Counted from the stretch's first letter, positions 1 to 8,665 are shown. The stretch: 64,000 nucleotides of DNA from Halioxenophilus aromaticivorans (GCF_042850945.1 NZ_AP031496.1:372001-436000); one strand, 5' to 3'. Notes: generated by a model from the letters alone, not told the origin. Numbers and translations are program-made.

Positions 1-622
1 CTTCAATCAACTGCGCCAGTATTTTATCGGTGACTAAAGTGGTGATATCCGGGCGAATGGTAATCCAAGCTTCTGCGTCTTCCATAGCATCATCGTTACC
101 ACTGCGAATTAACCGCAGCTGTCTCAGCTTTCTAAACAGGGAACGCCGGTCTGTGGTTGACTCCGGTAAAGGACGGTTGAGCAGGTTTTTGCAGGCTAGG
201 TTAAGCGCCTCCATTGGTAGCACAACCTGGCCTTGTTCATCAATCTGACCTTCGCGTAACGACTTATCGTATTCAGCGCGTAACACCAAAATAGTGGCAA
301 CTTCCTGTTGCGAAAGTCGCTGGCGTAGGCCGGTGTTAAAGCTGTCATCGCAGTCACTAAGACCTGGAACATCAGCCCCAGGCGGAAATAATCTCACGGA
401 TTGAAAACGCGACTCATGCAAGATGCGAATGTGTAAAACTACCAGATATTCTTCTACTAAATCGTGCACTTGCAGATAGCGGTCATAAAGCTCCGCTTCT
501 TTTTTGCTTTCGTTACGGCACAGCACGGTGTGATCCAGCAACCGAATCATCAGCTCAGAAAACAAGGGTAGGGTGGTGCCTCGTGCTTCCAAGGCGGTGT
601 TAAGAGGTTCAGTGATTATCAT
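1..622 (-). CDS. jetB: Wadjet protein JetB (DUF4194), partial at window edge
   Basis: The reverse frame from an ATG at 622 stays open to the window edge, giving about 207 residues of a protein that begins MIITEPLNTALEARG and is rich in charged helices. It overlaps the end of jetA by 14 bases, the tight coupling usual for jet operons. In Wadjet systems JetB is the kleisin-associated subunit that joins JetA and the SMC-like ATPase JetC in a complex that extrudes plasmid DNA, which JetD then cuts. The identification rests on its position directly after jetA and on the DUF4194-like layout. The C-terminus, and presumably jetC and jetD, lie beyond position 1. Confidence 0.75.
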   Translation of the reverse strand, partial: MIITEPLNTALEARGTTLPLFSELMIRLLDHTVLCRNESKKEAELYDRYLQVHDLVEEYLVVLHIRILHESRFQSVRLFPPGADVPGLSDCDDSFNTGLRQRLSQQEVATILVLRAEYDKSLREGQIDEQGQVVLPMEALNLACKNLLNRPLPESTTDRRSLFRKLRQLRLIRSGNDDAMEDAEAWITIRPDITTLVTDKILAQLIE

Positions 623-2042
623 CTTGTTCCAGTGTTAACAAAAAGCCATCACGGCGGTCAAAATAGTGCTCATCGGTAATGGGTTCACTAGGTTCAATGC
701 GCAGTTTAAATCCGGCTGCGCAATGGTCGGCGCCGCCCAATTCAATAATGTGGCTTAGCGCTAACAGATCGGTGGCACTGTTGATAGGAAGGTTGCGGCT
801 GTCGATATGGTTACCGGCATCCAGAGCGTTGCGCAAATAATCTCGCATGGCACCGCCATTAATATTGAATGCTTTTTCCAGTAACTGTTGGACGGCTAAC
901 TCTCGTCGAATTTGGTCATCAGGAGCATCCAATTCATGGATCTGGCTCTGCACCGTGCGTTTTGGTGCTCTTTCACGCAGGAGAACCTGTGCAGGGTCTA
1001 TCAACCCAAAACTGACGCCGGCCATTGCATTACCAGCGGTTTCCATGCTGCGCTGGAAGTCGGTTTCATCCAAGTCCGATAATTTTCGGCACAAACCCAC
1101 TAAGTCGCTGTGCTGTTGGTTGTGCAGGTAGCTCAGCTGCTGAATGATGATTTTGGCCCGCCGAGTAAAGCCTTGCAGGGCTCGGCGCAACGCCGGCAAC
1201 ATGATCTCAGCGGCGTTACGCATACGAGTTTCGATGCTTTCGAGCAGCTGGAACAATACCGAGCTATCCTGGCTAACGATTAGCTCCGGCGCCACCCGGC
1301 GCAGCTCAAGCTCGGCGTTTCTTTTCCACGCTTTGGGCCGTTTTCTAATCTTATCGATGGTGCTCTGAATGCGATCTCGGTGTTTTTCGACGCTGTCTGC
1401 CGACATCCTTACGGCAACGTCTGGCTGGAATCGTTTTTCCATAAAGTCGAAAAATTGATCACTGGCTTGCTGCACCAGCTGCTGGGCTTCCACCTCTTTC
1501 ACTAGCTCGCGCTTGCGTTCCTCCAGCTCTGCAATAATGTCGGAAAAATCTGAAATAATGCGCTCTGAATGCTCGTGGGCGTCGATGAGATCGTATACCT
1601 CTCCACGGTCTAGGAATGCCACTAAGGAATTCAGGGTATTACGAGTGTTACGGTGGCGAGTGCGAACACTGCGGCCATCCACCTCAACCAGTGTTTGAGT
1701 GAACAGCCGGCCAGTTCGGCTAAAGGGGTAGGTGGACTGAAAGGAGGCTTCGTCCTTATCGCGCTTTAACCAGCCATGCTCCACCAAAGAATTGAGAATC
1801 CAGCCGGCTTGTTCGCGGTTACCGCTAAATCGGCCGACGTCATCGTTGCCCTCAAGCACTGGCGCACGCTCCAAGGCCTCCACAAACACATCCAGCACCT
1901 GATCCCGTTTCAGGGATTCACCATAGTCGGCCTGGGAGCTGTAAAGCCGTTCGTGCAACAAACGTAGGCATTCCACCACTTGTTCACGGTACTTGCCGGT
2001 GAGAGGCCTAAACAGTTGAGACCGATCGTCGCTGAAAAACAT
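609..2042 (-). CDS. jetA: Wadjet anti-plasmid system protein JetA
   Basis: This 477-residue protein opens with MFFSDDRSQLFRPLTGKY, and the next stretch (YREQVVECLRLLHERLY) is characteristic of the JetA family in Pseudomonas-type Wadjet loci. The first 110 residues or so look like winged-helix segments. A long helical middle (about 150-330) resembles a kleisin linker, and there is a C-terminal globular part. JetA is the kleisin-like subunit of the JetABC complex, which detects small circular DNA. The gene is first in a minus-strand operon and overlaps jetB. Its promoter should lie in 2043-2150. I cannot assign the Wadjet subtype without jetC and jetD. Confidence 0.85.
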   Translation of the reverse strand: MFFSDDRSQLFRPLTGKYREQVVECLRLLHERLYSSQADYGESLKRDQVLDVFVEALERAPVLEGNDDVGRFSGNREQAGWILNSLVEHGWLKRDKDEASFQSTYPFSRTGRLFTQTLVEVDGRSVRTRHRNTRNTLNSLVAFLDRGEVYDLIDAHEHSERIISDFSDIIAELEERKRELVKEVEAQQLVQQASDQFFDFMEKRFQPDVAVRMSADSVEKHRDRIQSTIDKIRKRPKAWKRNAELELRRVAPELIVSQDSSVLFQLLESIETRMRNAAEIMLPALRRALQGFTRRAKIIIQQLSYLHNQQHSDLVGLCRKLSDLDETDFQRSMETAGNAMAGVSFGLIDPAQVLLRERAPKRTVQSQIHELDAPDDQIRRELAVQQLLEKAFNINGGAMRDYLRNALDAGNHIDSRNLPINSATDLLALSHIIELGGADHCAAGFKLRIEPSEPITDEHYFDRRDGFLLTLEQDDNH

Positions 2043-2153
2043 GCATTCTCTATCACATTCAACGGCTGCCTATTCAGCCGGGGCTGAACTTTATCACCAA
2101 ATGGTGCAGAAAGGTGGCGGATATAACGCACAAGGAACTTCACCCAACCGAAC

Positions 2154-2214
2154 CTTTACTAATTGCCATTAAGTAAAGAAAAGGGTATCTTTACTGAACC
2201 CATCATAGTAAAGA
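2154..2214. promoter_or_regulatory. Two tandem palindromic operators before vapB
   Basis: Two inverted repeats share a core: CTTTACT at 2154-2160 with AGTAAAG at 2172-2178, and TCTTTACT at 2188-2195 with AGTAAAGA at 2207-2214. Both have 11-base spacers, and their left arms are 35 bases apart. The second ends just before the vapB Shine-Dalgarno sequence (AGAGG). AbrB-fold antitoxins usually repress their own operon, so these are probably VapB or VapBC binding sites. Confidence 0.7.
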
Positions 2215-2222
2215 GGTGTTCC

Positions 2223-2444
2223 ATGCCAAAAGTTAGCGCTAAAAGACAGATTACCCTGCCAATTGAGCAATGCAAAGCAGCAGGTATAGAGCCGGGCGAT
2301 GAATATGATAGCTACGTGGACAACGAAGGCCACATTACTATCGTGAAGAAAGTTGCAGGATCTGCTAAAGGTCTTTTGAAGCGGATGACCGCTGACAAAC
2401 GGTATACCGATGAGCAATCCTTACATAGTGGCCTTTCTCAATGA
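2223..2444 (+). CDS. vapB: AbrB/SpoVT-type antitoxin VapB
   Basis: A 73-residue protein starting MPKVSAKRQITLPIEQCKAA, the swapped-hairpin AbrB/MazE fold used by DNA-binding antitoxins. It should bind and neutralise the PIN toxin encoded downstream and repress the operon. The start at 2223 is chosen because AGAGG lies about 7 bases before it and the AbrB fold begins there. The frame is open further upstream, but that part would read through the operators. The C-terminal tail, from about residue 45, is the likely toxin-wrapping segment. The gene overlaps vapC by four bases (ATGA). Confidence 0.85.
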   Translation: MPKVSAKRQITLPIEQCKAAGIEPGDEYDSYVDNEGHITIVKKVAGSAKGLLKRMTADKRYTDEQSLHSGLSQ

Positions 2445-2875
2445 TTGCGATCGATACCAATATTTTATTGCGGTACCTGCTCGATGACGACAATGCTCAG
2501 TCGACGCTCGCAGCGGATCTGATTCTCGGCGACACCACGGTACTCGTTACCGATGTAGTGTTGGCAGAAACTATCTGGACGCTTAAGGGCAAACGCTACA
2601 ACGCGGACAAAGAGGCTATCATCAAAGTCGTACATTCCCTGTTCGAAGAACCAAACGTCGTCTTTGAAAGTAGGCAAACAATTTGGCGAGCGGTAAACGA
2701 TTTCAAAAATGCAAAATCAGTTAAGTCTGGCGGTAAGCGTAAAGAGGCTGATTTTCCCGATGCCCTGATTATCAATAAAGCTAGGTATGTAGCGAGTGAA
2801 GCGGCAACAGAATTTGAGGGAGTCTATACCTTCGATGTTGCTGCACAACAGATACCAGGCACGAAGAAGCCATAG
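2441..2875 (+). CDS. vapC: PIN-domain ribonuclease toxin VapC
   Basis: A 144-residue PIN-domain protein. The acidic residues that bind the catalytic metal are visible: Asp in MIAIDTN near the start, Glu in VVLAETIW near residue 44, Asp in KEADFPDALI near residue 105, and a C-terminal Asp in YTFDVAA. VapC toxins cleave RNA, often initiator tRNA or 23S rRNA; the target here is unknown. Its start overlaps the vapB stop by four bases, so the two are translationally coupled. The module sits between a Wadjet locus and a Tn3-family element, a usual setting for mobile toxin-antitoxin genes. It appears intact. Confidence 0.88.
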   Translation: MIAIDTNILLRYLLDDDNAQSTLAADLILGDTTVLVTDVVLAETIWTLKGKRYNADKEAIIKVVHSLFEEPNVVFESRQTIWRAVNDFKNAKSVKSGGKRKEADFPDALIINKARYVASEAATEFEGVYTFDVAAQQIPGTKKP

Positions 2876-3215
2876 CTGTAAATCATCACATGGGGAGATA
2901 GTTGAAATAAACAAGAGTGATCTAATGTAAATACCATTCAAACTAGTTGCCTTTTTAGAGTAACTAGGGCCTGTTGACACTAATTTGGCACCACTGCTGG
3001 AGACTTTCTAATGGTCGGTGGTTCTGACTGCTTGATGAGTGAATTTCGTTGATGACTTGCATAAGTAAACGTCTTTCTACTTAGCTAAGAAAAACATAGG
3101 CCGCGATGGTATGTGTAAACAAGCCCCCCCCAATATATCCTATACTCTTTAGTATTGGACATAGCGTAATGGTGGCTAGGGAAATCCTAAACAAAACTTC
3201 AAAATCCACCATAGC
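2876..3215. other. Gene-free spacer between vapC and the Tn3 element
   Basis: I see no credible gene here. The stretch contains one end of the MITE family described at 40073 (positions 2965-3002), after which the sequence diverges, and an A/T-rich part that runs up to the transposon end at 3216. The MITE end is followed by unrelated DNA, so the rest of that copy was deleted or this is a recombination breakpoint. Confidence 0.5.
2965..3002 (+). repeat. Solo MITE end matching the element at 40073-40367
   Basis: This 38-base stretch starts TAGGGCCTGTTGACACTAAT and continues through a TTTGGCACCACTGCT block. It matches the right terminus of the 295-bp element between aroK and aroB, read in reverse, with a single difference near its inner end. 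Only one end is present. TA directly precedes GGGCC, as in the full copy. Confidence 0.8.
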
Positions 3216-3252
3216 GGGGTACTAGGGATTTTCCGTCCAAAAACGACAAAAA
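3216..3252 (+). repeat. Left inverted repeat of the Tn3-family element
   Basis: A 37-bp terminal repeat beginning GGGGTACTAGGGATTTTCCG, identical to the reverse complement of 6418-6454. Similarity continues inward to about 3297 with scattered mismatches and includes shared GCCATCCGT and GTATTACT blocks, so the recognition region is roughly twice the usual 38 bp. Confidence 0.92.
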
Positions 3253-3297
3253 TCGCTGAAAGCCCCGCCATCCGTGGCCTCTCAGGGAGTATTACTA

Positions 3298-6200
3298 TTA
3301 CCGAACCGGTAAATATCCCTCGATTGTGCGCATCAGTTCCTCCAGATCCGGTAACTTTTCACTCAATTCGAAGGTATAGATACCCTTTAAGTTGATGTTA
3401 TACCAAGCCACTGGAGAAGCCTGTTTGACTATCTGTATTCGTTTATCGTCATTCTGATATTCGAAGCTGGTAAGCAGCTGGCTGAGTATGCTGGAGTTAA
3501 AATAGATGATGGCGTTGGTGACCAGACGTGCACATTCGTTCCAAAGTTGGATTTCTTCATCAGAGCTACCCCGGAACTGATCCCCATTGACGTTACTAAT
3601 CGCTCGACGCAATTGGTGATAGGCCTCCCCCCGGTTAAGGGCGCGCTGAACATAGTTGCGCAGACTGGCATCATCGATGTAGTTAAGCAGGTAATTCGCT
3701 TTTACCAGGCGATTGTACTCGGTCAGGGCCTCCAACAAGGGATAGTTTTTCTTGTATCCGGAGAGTTTCCGAACCAACGTGGCCTGTGTTGTCTTTCGTT
3801 CTTTGAGTGACACTGCGATTCGTTGGATAGTGTCCCAGTGCTGCATGATACGTTTGGTGTTGATGGGCTTTTTCAGGTGTAGCTGGATTCTCTGATCCTT
3901 CCCTTCCTTTACATCAAACATCTCATTGATGACGCGGCCAACCTGCGCGTAGCGCGGCGCAAAGCTGTAACCGAACAGATCCAACAGAGCGAAGTTGACG
4001 TGATTGACCCCATGGGTATCGGTAGAGAGGACATCCGGAATGATCTCGGAGCTGTTGTTCATCAGCAAGTCAAAGATGTGGTGGGATTCGTGTTCATTCG
4101 CACCGATCACCCTGGCGTTAACGGCAGCGTGATTGGCGATTAAGCTCATGGCCGAGACGCCTTTCTGAGTGCCAAAGTACTTCGATGAGTAGCGCGTTTT
4201 GAAGGTTTCGCGCCGAGCCTCGAACTTTTGGCCATCGGCACTGGCGTGGATAATATCCTCTTGGATGTTGTAATGCTTGAAGATGGGCAGCTTGGCCGTC
4301 GCGTTGTTGATGTTATCGCTGGCTACATTCAAAGTTTCCAGTCGTAGATAGTTTGCCTGGATGGTGCTGAGTTGATCATAGGTGCGATCGGAGATTTGAG
4401 CCATGCCGTAGATGCCTTGGTTTGTCGCATTTCCCACCAGAATCGCTAGCAGGTCATATTCGTGGACTCGGCTCTTGGACTGGGAACCCATTACATGTTC
4501 AAAGCAATCAATGAACCCTGTGTCGCGGTCAACCATGCGCAACACATCGGCGACGCCCGTCGTCGGTATCTGCTGGAAGAAGGGGTTGTTGACCAGGTAC
4601 TTTTTACTCGCTGTCGGTAACCGCCATAAGCGCTTACCCTTGGGATTGCGCAGGATGATATTACGGTTATCATCTTGTTCCAGGTAATCACTGACCTCAT
4701 GAAAACGGATCTCCAGATCCCTGGCCATTTGCTCGATCAGTTTATGCGGTTCAGCGGTCAATTTTGGTAGCTGGGTTTGATCCAGCAACTCAGCCTTTTC
4801 TCTTTGCCAGCGTCCTCGACTCACCAGATCAGCCTCCAAAGCCCGGTATTTAACGACATTCGGCAAGGTCAGTTGCCCATTCAATCGGTCAGGGATTTGT
4901 AGATACAGGTACCATTCGTAGCGACCTGGGTTAAAATTTCCGCCCTCGTCCTGCAAGAAAGGCAACTGTTTTTTGGGTGGCAGCCGGCCGTCTATATTTG
5001 CCGTTGAGATGACTCCTGGGGCTGAGAAGTCAAGTCGGGCGTGATCCAGTACTGCTGCTAGGCGTTGAGTGCCCTCACTGCCTTCGAAGCGCAGGCAAAG
5101 AAACAGCTGCCGGAGCAAACCTTCCCTTAAGCTATCTCTCTGGTCATAATACTGCCACGTAGCTTCTTCAACGGAACGCTTTTGTTCATTCAGAAACAGA
5201 CAGACGGACTCCAGGTCTTTCTCCGCAAGAAGCTTCAGGGCTTTCTGCTTTACCGACCCAAACGGTTGCTGTTGATCAATGCTGCCATCAATGAATAGGT
5301 GCAGAACTTCTGCCGCCTTGCTGACATTTTTAGCAGCTTTTTGCCAGTCCTTATAAACTGCTTCCTGCGCATAGGTCTTGGCTTTTTGCTTGATCTGTCG
5401 GACATGATGAACAAAACCATCAGCTATGCGCTCCAATGCCTGCTGCCAGCGGGACTGCAGATAGCACAGGAGATAAAGCCGCTGATTGCCCACAGACTGC
5501 CGTTTCATCTTGGCACCATAGTAGTCGACCCGCTCAGCAAGATGTTGTTGATTTTTCTGGGACAACGATAGTCCGCTCAAGAGGGAATTCACTTCCGGCA
5601 TCCAGTGCTGGATATGGAAATGTACGGCCAGCTCCTTCTCCAGCTCGGTACCAGTAAAGTTACGGGCATATTGACGCAACTGTCGTAATGTAAGCGTTCC
5701 GTCACCATTTACAAGGGTGGCCAATGCTTGTTTTAAATCCGGAGACAGCTCAAATTCTACGTGGGTAATCAGCCGTTCTTGTTCCTGACCAACAACCTGG
5801 CTGATGATTTTTTGCAGTGTGCTGTAGGCTGGGATCGCAATTTTCTGCCCTGACAAATACTCAATGGCTGCATCGAAGAGGTATCTCGGAGCAGACCAAG
5901 CTTTGGCCTGCTTGATTAGGTGGGCTACCAAGGCAGATTCATGGCCTTTAGAGCTCCAGCGCTGGTATTCACAGAGTTCGAATATCCGCTGGTAAATCCG
6001 CTCGTTTTCTTTCTGAGATAGATTGAACGGCCTAAAGCCCGGTCCTGGTAGTACTGTTTGGTGGACGTGCTTGAGATCATGTTTTATCTGATGAAAACCA
6101 AGGTTTAGCGCGACAGGCTTAGCCTTAAAATAACCCAACAACAAGAAAAACATGTAGCGCTGGCCACGATTTCGGAATTTATTGCCAACTGCCAGTTCCT

Positions 6201-6312
6201 TGTCGTTAAGAGAGAAAAAGAATCGTTGATCGTTAGATGTGAAAATTGGGGGGCCGTAAAAATCATCTTGTTCTGCATCAGACAGGATCTGAACACGTTC
6301 TTCATATGCCAT
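3298..6312 (-). CDS. tnpA: Tn3-family transposase TnpA
   Basis: A 1004-residue DDE transposase that fills the element. The N-terminal half is the DUF4158-like DNA-binding part. The C-terminal half has typical Tn3 motifs, including VLSTDTHGVNHVNFALLDLF near residue 750 followed by GYSFAPRY. The length is normal for the family (about 970-1010). The start at 6312 lies 106 bases inside the right repeat and the stop lies 46 bases inside the left repeat, so the gene appears complete and the element may be active. Replicative transposition would leave cointegrates, and no resolvase is encoded here to separate them. Confidence 0.95.
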   Translation of the reverse strand: MAYEERVQILSDAEQDDFYGPPIFTSNDQRFFFSLNDKELAVGNKFRNRGQRYMFFLLLGYFKAKPVALNLGFHQIKHDLKHVHQTVLPGPGFRPFNLSQKENERIYQRIFELCEYQRWSSKGHESALVAHLIKQAKAWSAPRYLFDAAIEYLSGQKIAIPAYSTLQKIISQVVGQEQERLITHVEFELSPDLKQALATLVNGDGTLTLRQLRQYARNFTGTELEKELAVHFHIQHWMPEVNSLLSGLSLSQKNQQHLAERVDYYGAKMKRQSVGNQRLYLLCYLQSRWQQALERIADGFVHHVRQIKQKAKTYAQEAVYKDWQKAAKNVSKAAEVLHLFIDGSIDQQQPFGSVKQKALKLLAEKDLESVCLFLNEQKRSVEEATWQYYDQRDSLREGLLRQLFLCLRFEGSEGTQRLAAVLDHARLDFSAPGVISTANIDGRLPPKKQLPFLQDEGGNFNPGRYEWYLYLQIPDRLNGQLTLPNVVKYRALEADLVSRGRWQREKAELLDQTQLPKLTAEPHKLIEQMARDLEIRFHEVSDYLEQDDNRNIILRNPKGKRLWRLPTASKKYLVNNPFFQQIPTTGVADVLRMVDRDTGFIDCFEHVMGSQSKSRVHEYDLLAILVGNATNQGIYGMAQISDRTYDQLSTIQANYLRLETLNVASDNINNATAKLPIFKHYNIQEDIIHASADGQKFEARRETFKTRYSSKYFGTQKGVSAMSLIANHAAVNARVIGANEHESHHIFDLLMNNSSEIIPDVLSTDTHGVNHVNFALLDLFGYSFAPRYAQVGRVINEMFDVKEGKDQRIQLHLKKPINTKRIMQHWDTIQRIAVSLKERKTTQATLVRKLSGYKKNYPLLEALTEYNRLVKANYLLNYIDDASLRNYVQRALNRGEAYHQLRRAISNVNGDQFRGSSDEEIQLWNECARLVTNAIIYFNSSILSQLLTSFEYQNDDKRIQIVKQASPVAWYNINLKGIYTFELSEKLPDLEELMRTIEGYLPVR

Positions 6313-6417
6313 ATTTTTAGCCTAAAAAAGCTAAATTTTAACCAAAATCGGTGTAAATATGGACTTCAGAGAAAGTAATACCATTTGGGAGACTACGGAT
6401 GGCGGGGGCTACAGCGT

Positions 6418-6454
6418 TTTTTGTCGTTTTTGGACGGAAAATCCCTAGTACCCC
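6418..6454 (-). repeat. Right inverted repeat of the Tn3-family element
   Basis: Perfect 37-bp reverse complement of 3216-3252, ending CCCTAGTACCCC. Imperfect similarity to the left end extends inward to about 6373. The next base starts the remnant of a coiled-coil gene, which is therefore fused to transposon DNA. Confidence 0.92.
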
Positions 6455-6455
6455 C

Positions 6456-6942
6456 GGAAGACCGTCAACAGGAACGCGAACAATTCCGTACAACCAATCA
6501 GCAGATGCAGGATCAGCTTCAGGAGTTGCGTGGCCATCTTGCACAAGCAGAGATTCGATTATCCGAACTGACTGAAACTAATAGACGACAGCAACAACGC
6601 ACCGAGGAACTCGAACAGATCAGTACAGGGTTTAGTCGTGAATTGAGCGAAAAAGCCAGGAACATCGAGAAATTGAACAACGAGCTTGAAGTGGCACTAT
6701 CGAAGAGCCTGGAGCATCAGCAGCAAAAAGATAAACTAACCGAACAGTTAACAGCGATTGAACGCCAGAAAGCAGCTGCTGATAAAGAAGCAGCTTTACT
6801 ATCACAATCTCTGGAAACCGCCAAAGCTACACTGAAAGCAGCCCAAGATAAAATGATGATCCTTACCGACGAAAACAAGCTAATCCTTCAGGAAAAGGCA
6901 GTCGTACAGGGGCAATTTAAGCAGCTACAGTCTTCGCTTTGA
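6456..6942 (+). pseudogene. C-terminal remnant of a TnpT/KfrA-like coiled-coil protein
   Basis: About 160 residues of almost pure coiled coil (from EDRQQEREQFRTTNQQMQ to the stop), rich in Gln, Glu, Lys and Leu. The frame reads back through the transposon end to an ATG at 6385, but those first 24 residues are transposon sequence, so the true N-terminus with its DNA-binding domain is lost. The style fits KfrA-type plasmid proteins and the TnpT proteins that assist cointegrate resolution in Tn4651-like transposons. The last 40 residues closely resemble a second, frameshifted copy at 12598-12905. Whether a product is made is unknown. Confidence 0.65.
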
Positions 6943-7209
6943 TCCCGAAATTGTACTGCGCAATAGGTTGCATTACCTGTAATATGCGTAATTGTAGTTT
7001 TTTCAAGTAGGCAGGCTTATGATATTAATCAGTTCGATAGACAGTACGCGGCAGAAGAATGTCATCATATCTTTTTATTATCAATAGGTTATCTGCAAAG
7101 TGGCCAGTTTCAACGCTTTTACCGGCCGGACCTCAAATAGTTCAAATAAACGTGACTTTTAAAGACTGATAATGCACTCGCCTAGTCGGATAATATTATT
7201 AGTCTTCTG

Positions 7210-8118
7210 CTAGTAGATCTTAGCTTCCCCTGGTGGGCGGTTCTTGAAGCGCCGATGTACCCACATATATTGTTCAGGGGCGCTGCGTATTCCCTCTTCT
7301 ATCAGGGCATTGATCTTCGTTGCGTCAGCAATGTCATTACCTGAAGGAAAGTCATTAACAGGTAGGATTTCTATACGGTAATGACGACCTTCATTTTCCC
7401 GATAATGGTGAATCATTAATACTTTGGCCCCCGTGATTTTTGCAATAGTTGATGTTCCCGTCACCGTTGCCGCTGACAATCCAAAAAAGGGAGCAAATAC
7501 AGCGTTTTTTGTTCCATAATCTTGATCGGGTGCGTACCAAACCACATAGCCATCGCGTAAACGGCGTATTAATTTTTTAAATTCTTTCTTTTCTATCGGC
7601 TCACCATAACGAGAGCGTCCTTGAGTCAGGAAAAAATCTAACACTGCGTTATTATTTTTTCGATACAGAACATCCATTTGACTAAAATTGGTAAACAACA
7701 CACCGGCGAAGTCTAAAGTTGTAAAATGAGAACCGACTAATAAAACCCCTCTTCCATTAGATTGTTCTTGCTCTATATATTCAAGCCCAACAACACTCAC
7801 CAAATGTTGTAAATCAGTCGGATTTTTAAACCATCCAGAAATCGTTTCCAATAAACCGATGCCTTGATCTACCATTGTCCGATAAACAAGTTTTTTTTGC
7901 TCATCATCGCTAAGTTCGGGAAAGCAAAGGCGAATATTGGTCTCACAAATATGACGACGGCGTTTAATCAATCGAAAAGCTAGAGATCCGGCTACTTTAC
8001 CAAGACGTATAATGACCCGGTGAGGTAGAAAGCTTGATGTGGAAAGCACTCCCAAAATCAGCCAGCTGGACCAGTGGCGAGGGTGCAACAGCTCTTTGGG
8101 TATGCCTTTAATGTTCAT
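7210..8118 (-). CDS. LpxL/HtrB-type lipid A late acyltransferase family protein
   Basis: A 302-residue member of the lysophospholipid acyltransferase family that includes LpxL and LpxM. It has the catalytic HX4D motif in GSHFTTLDFAG near residue 130, a following YRKNNN segment, and a conserved C-terminal EQYMWVHRRFKNRP. A hydrophobic anchor lies near residues 16-45. Such enzymes transfer a second acyl chain onto lipid A at the inner membrane. It lies among mobile DNA, away from other lipid A genes, and may be an accessory copy that changes acylation. A role in ornithine-lipid or other acyl transfer cannot be excluded. It is transcribed away from the Tn3-family element. Confidence 0.85.
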   Translation of the reverse strand: MNIKGIPKELLHPRHWSSWLILGVLSTSSFLPHRVIIRLGKVAGSLAFRLIKRRRHICETNIRLCFPELSDDEQKKLVYRTMVDQGIGLLETISGWFKNPTDLQHLVSVVGLEYIEQEQSNGRGVLLVGSHFTTLDFAGVLFTNFSQMDVLYRKNNNAVLDFFLTQGRSRYGEPIEKKEFKKLIRRLRDGYVVWYAPDQDYGTKNAVFAPFFGLSAATVTGTSTIAKITGAKVLMIHHYRENEGRHYRIEILPVNDFPSGNDIADATKINALIEEGIRSAPEQYMWVHRRFKNRPPGEAKIY

Positions 8119-8224
8119 GCTAAACTTCGACCTTATCTTTTGTTTAGAAAAGGTCAGGATAGATTCCGTGTTATGTACGGAGTCAAGCGCTTAATGAATG
8201 ATGGCAATATTTAGCAGACGACTA

Positions 8225-8635
8225 TTATGGTTGTAATGAATCAATGATGGGGCAATGGCTGTCATCCTGATTGCTATCACACTGCTCTACAAGCTCGGTA
8301 AGAGCACTTTCCAAGCGCTGTAAATCGGCTAGCTTTTCTTTTACGGTAGCCAATTTATGTTCAGCAACTTCCTGAACCTGGTAGCACGGGGTGTCATTTA
8401 GTTGAATCAAATTGGCGATTTCATCTAAGGTAAAACCCAATTCTTGTGAACGCTTTATAAAACGAATCCGATTTATGGTCTCTACAGGATAATGACGATA
8501 ACCTTTTTCAGGCTTGAAGGGCTGCTTAATTAAACCGCGTCGCTCATAAAAGCGTATGCTTTCGATATTGACGCCAAGCTCTTTGGCGACTTTGCTGATT
8601 GTTCTTGTCACTTGTTGTGTCCTGTGGTCACCCAT
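8225..8635 (-). CDS. merR: MerR-family regulator with the Hg(II)-binding cysteine pattern
   Basis: A 136-residue MerR protein: winged helix at residues 10-80 (ESIRFYERRGLI), dimerisation helix, and a metal loop. The three cysteines that bind Hg(II) in Tn501 MerR are all present, in DTPCYQV, VEQCDSN and DSHCPII, and the last two are nine residues apart as in MerR. The tail CPIIDSLQP also matches. It probably acts on the two mer-type operators at 9248-9263 and 9353-9368. No merA, merT or merP is present, so the inducing metal is inferred from the cysteines alone. It is downstream of the globin on the same strand and may also have its own promoter in 8640-8718. Confidence 0.88.
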   Translation of the reverse strand: MGDHRTQQVTRTISKVAKELGVNIESIRFYERRGLIKQPFKPEKGYRHYPVETINRIRFIKRSQELGFTLDEIANLIQLNDTPCYQVQEVAEHKLATVKEKLADLQRLESALTELVEQCDSNQDDSHCPIIDSLQP

Positions 8636-8665
8636 ATTCCTGCTAGAGAATGATTATTGTTTGTC

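Larger units (their letters stand above)
3216..6454. mobile_element. Tn3-family element carrying only tnpA
   Basis: A 3,239-bp element bounded by perfect 37-bp inverted repeats that begin GGGG, as in the Tn3 family. Only a transposase lies between them: no resolvase, res site or passenger gene. In this it resembles the resolvase-less IS1071 type, which often borders catabolic genes. The 5-bp flanks (ATAGC on the left, CGGAA on the right) do not match, so either the target duplication was lost through rearrangement or the two ends come from different insertions. The right end cuts directly into a TnpT/KfrA-like gene. Confidence 0.88.

Noticed and set aside
847..1131. Plus-strand frame opposite jetA
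   Set aside because: Complements the jetA coding frame with no ribosome-binding site or family similarity.
6385..6455. First 24 residues of the frame leading into the TnpT/KfrA-like remnant
   Set aside because: They are encoded by the transposon's right inverted repeat and its inner flank, so they are not a native N-terminus.
3211..6459. Five-base target duplication for the Tn3-family element
   Set aside because: The flanks ATAGC and CGGAA do not match in any shift of the ends that I tried.
8646..8665. Possible Fur box before merR
   Set aside because: The A/T-rich stretch with AATGATTATT has too few matches to the 19-bp Fur consensus.
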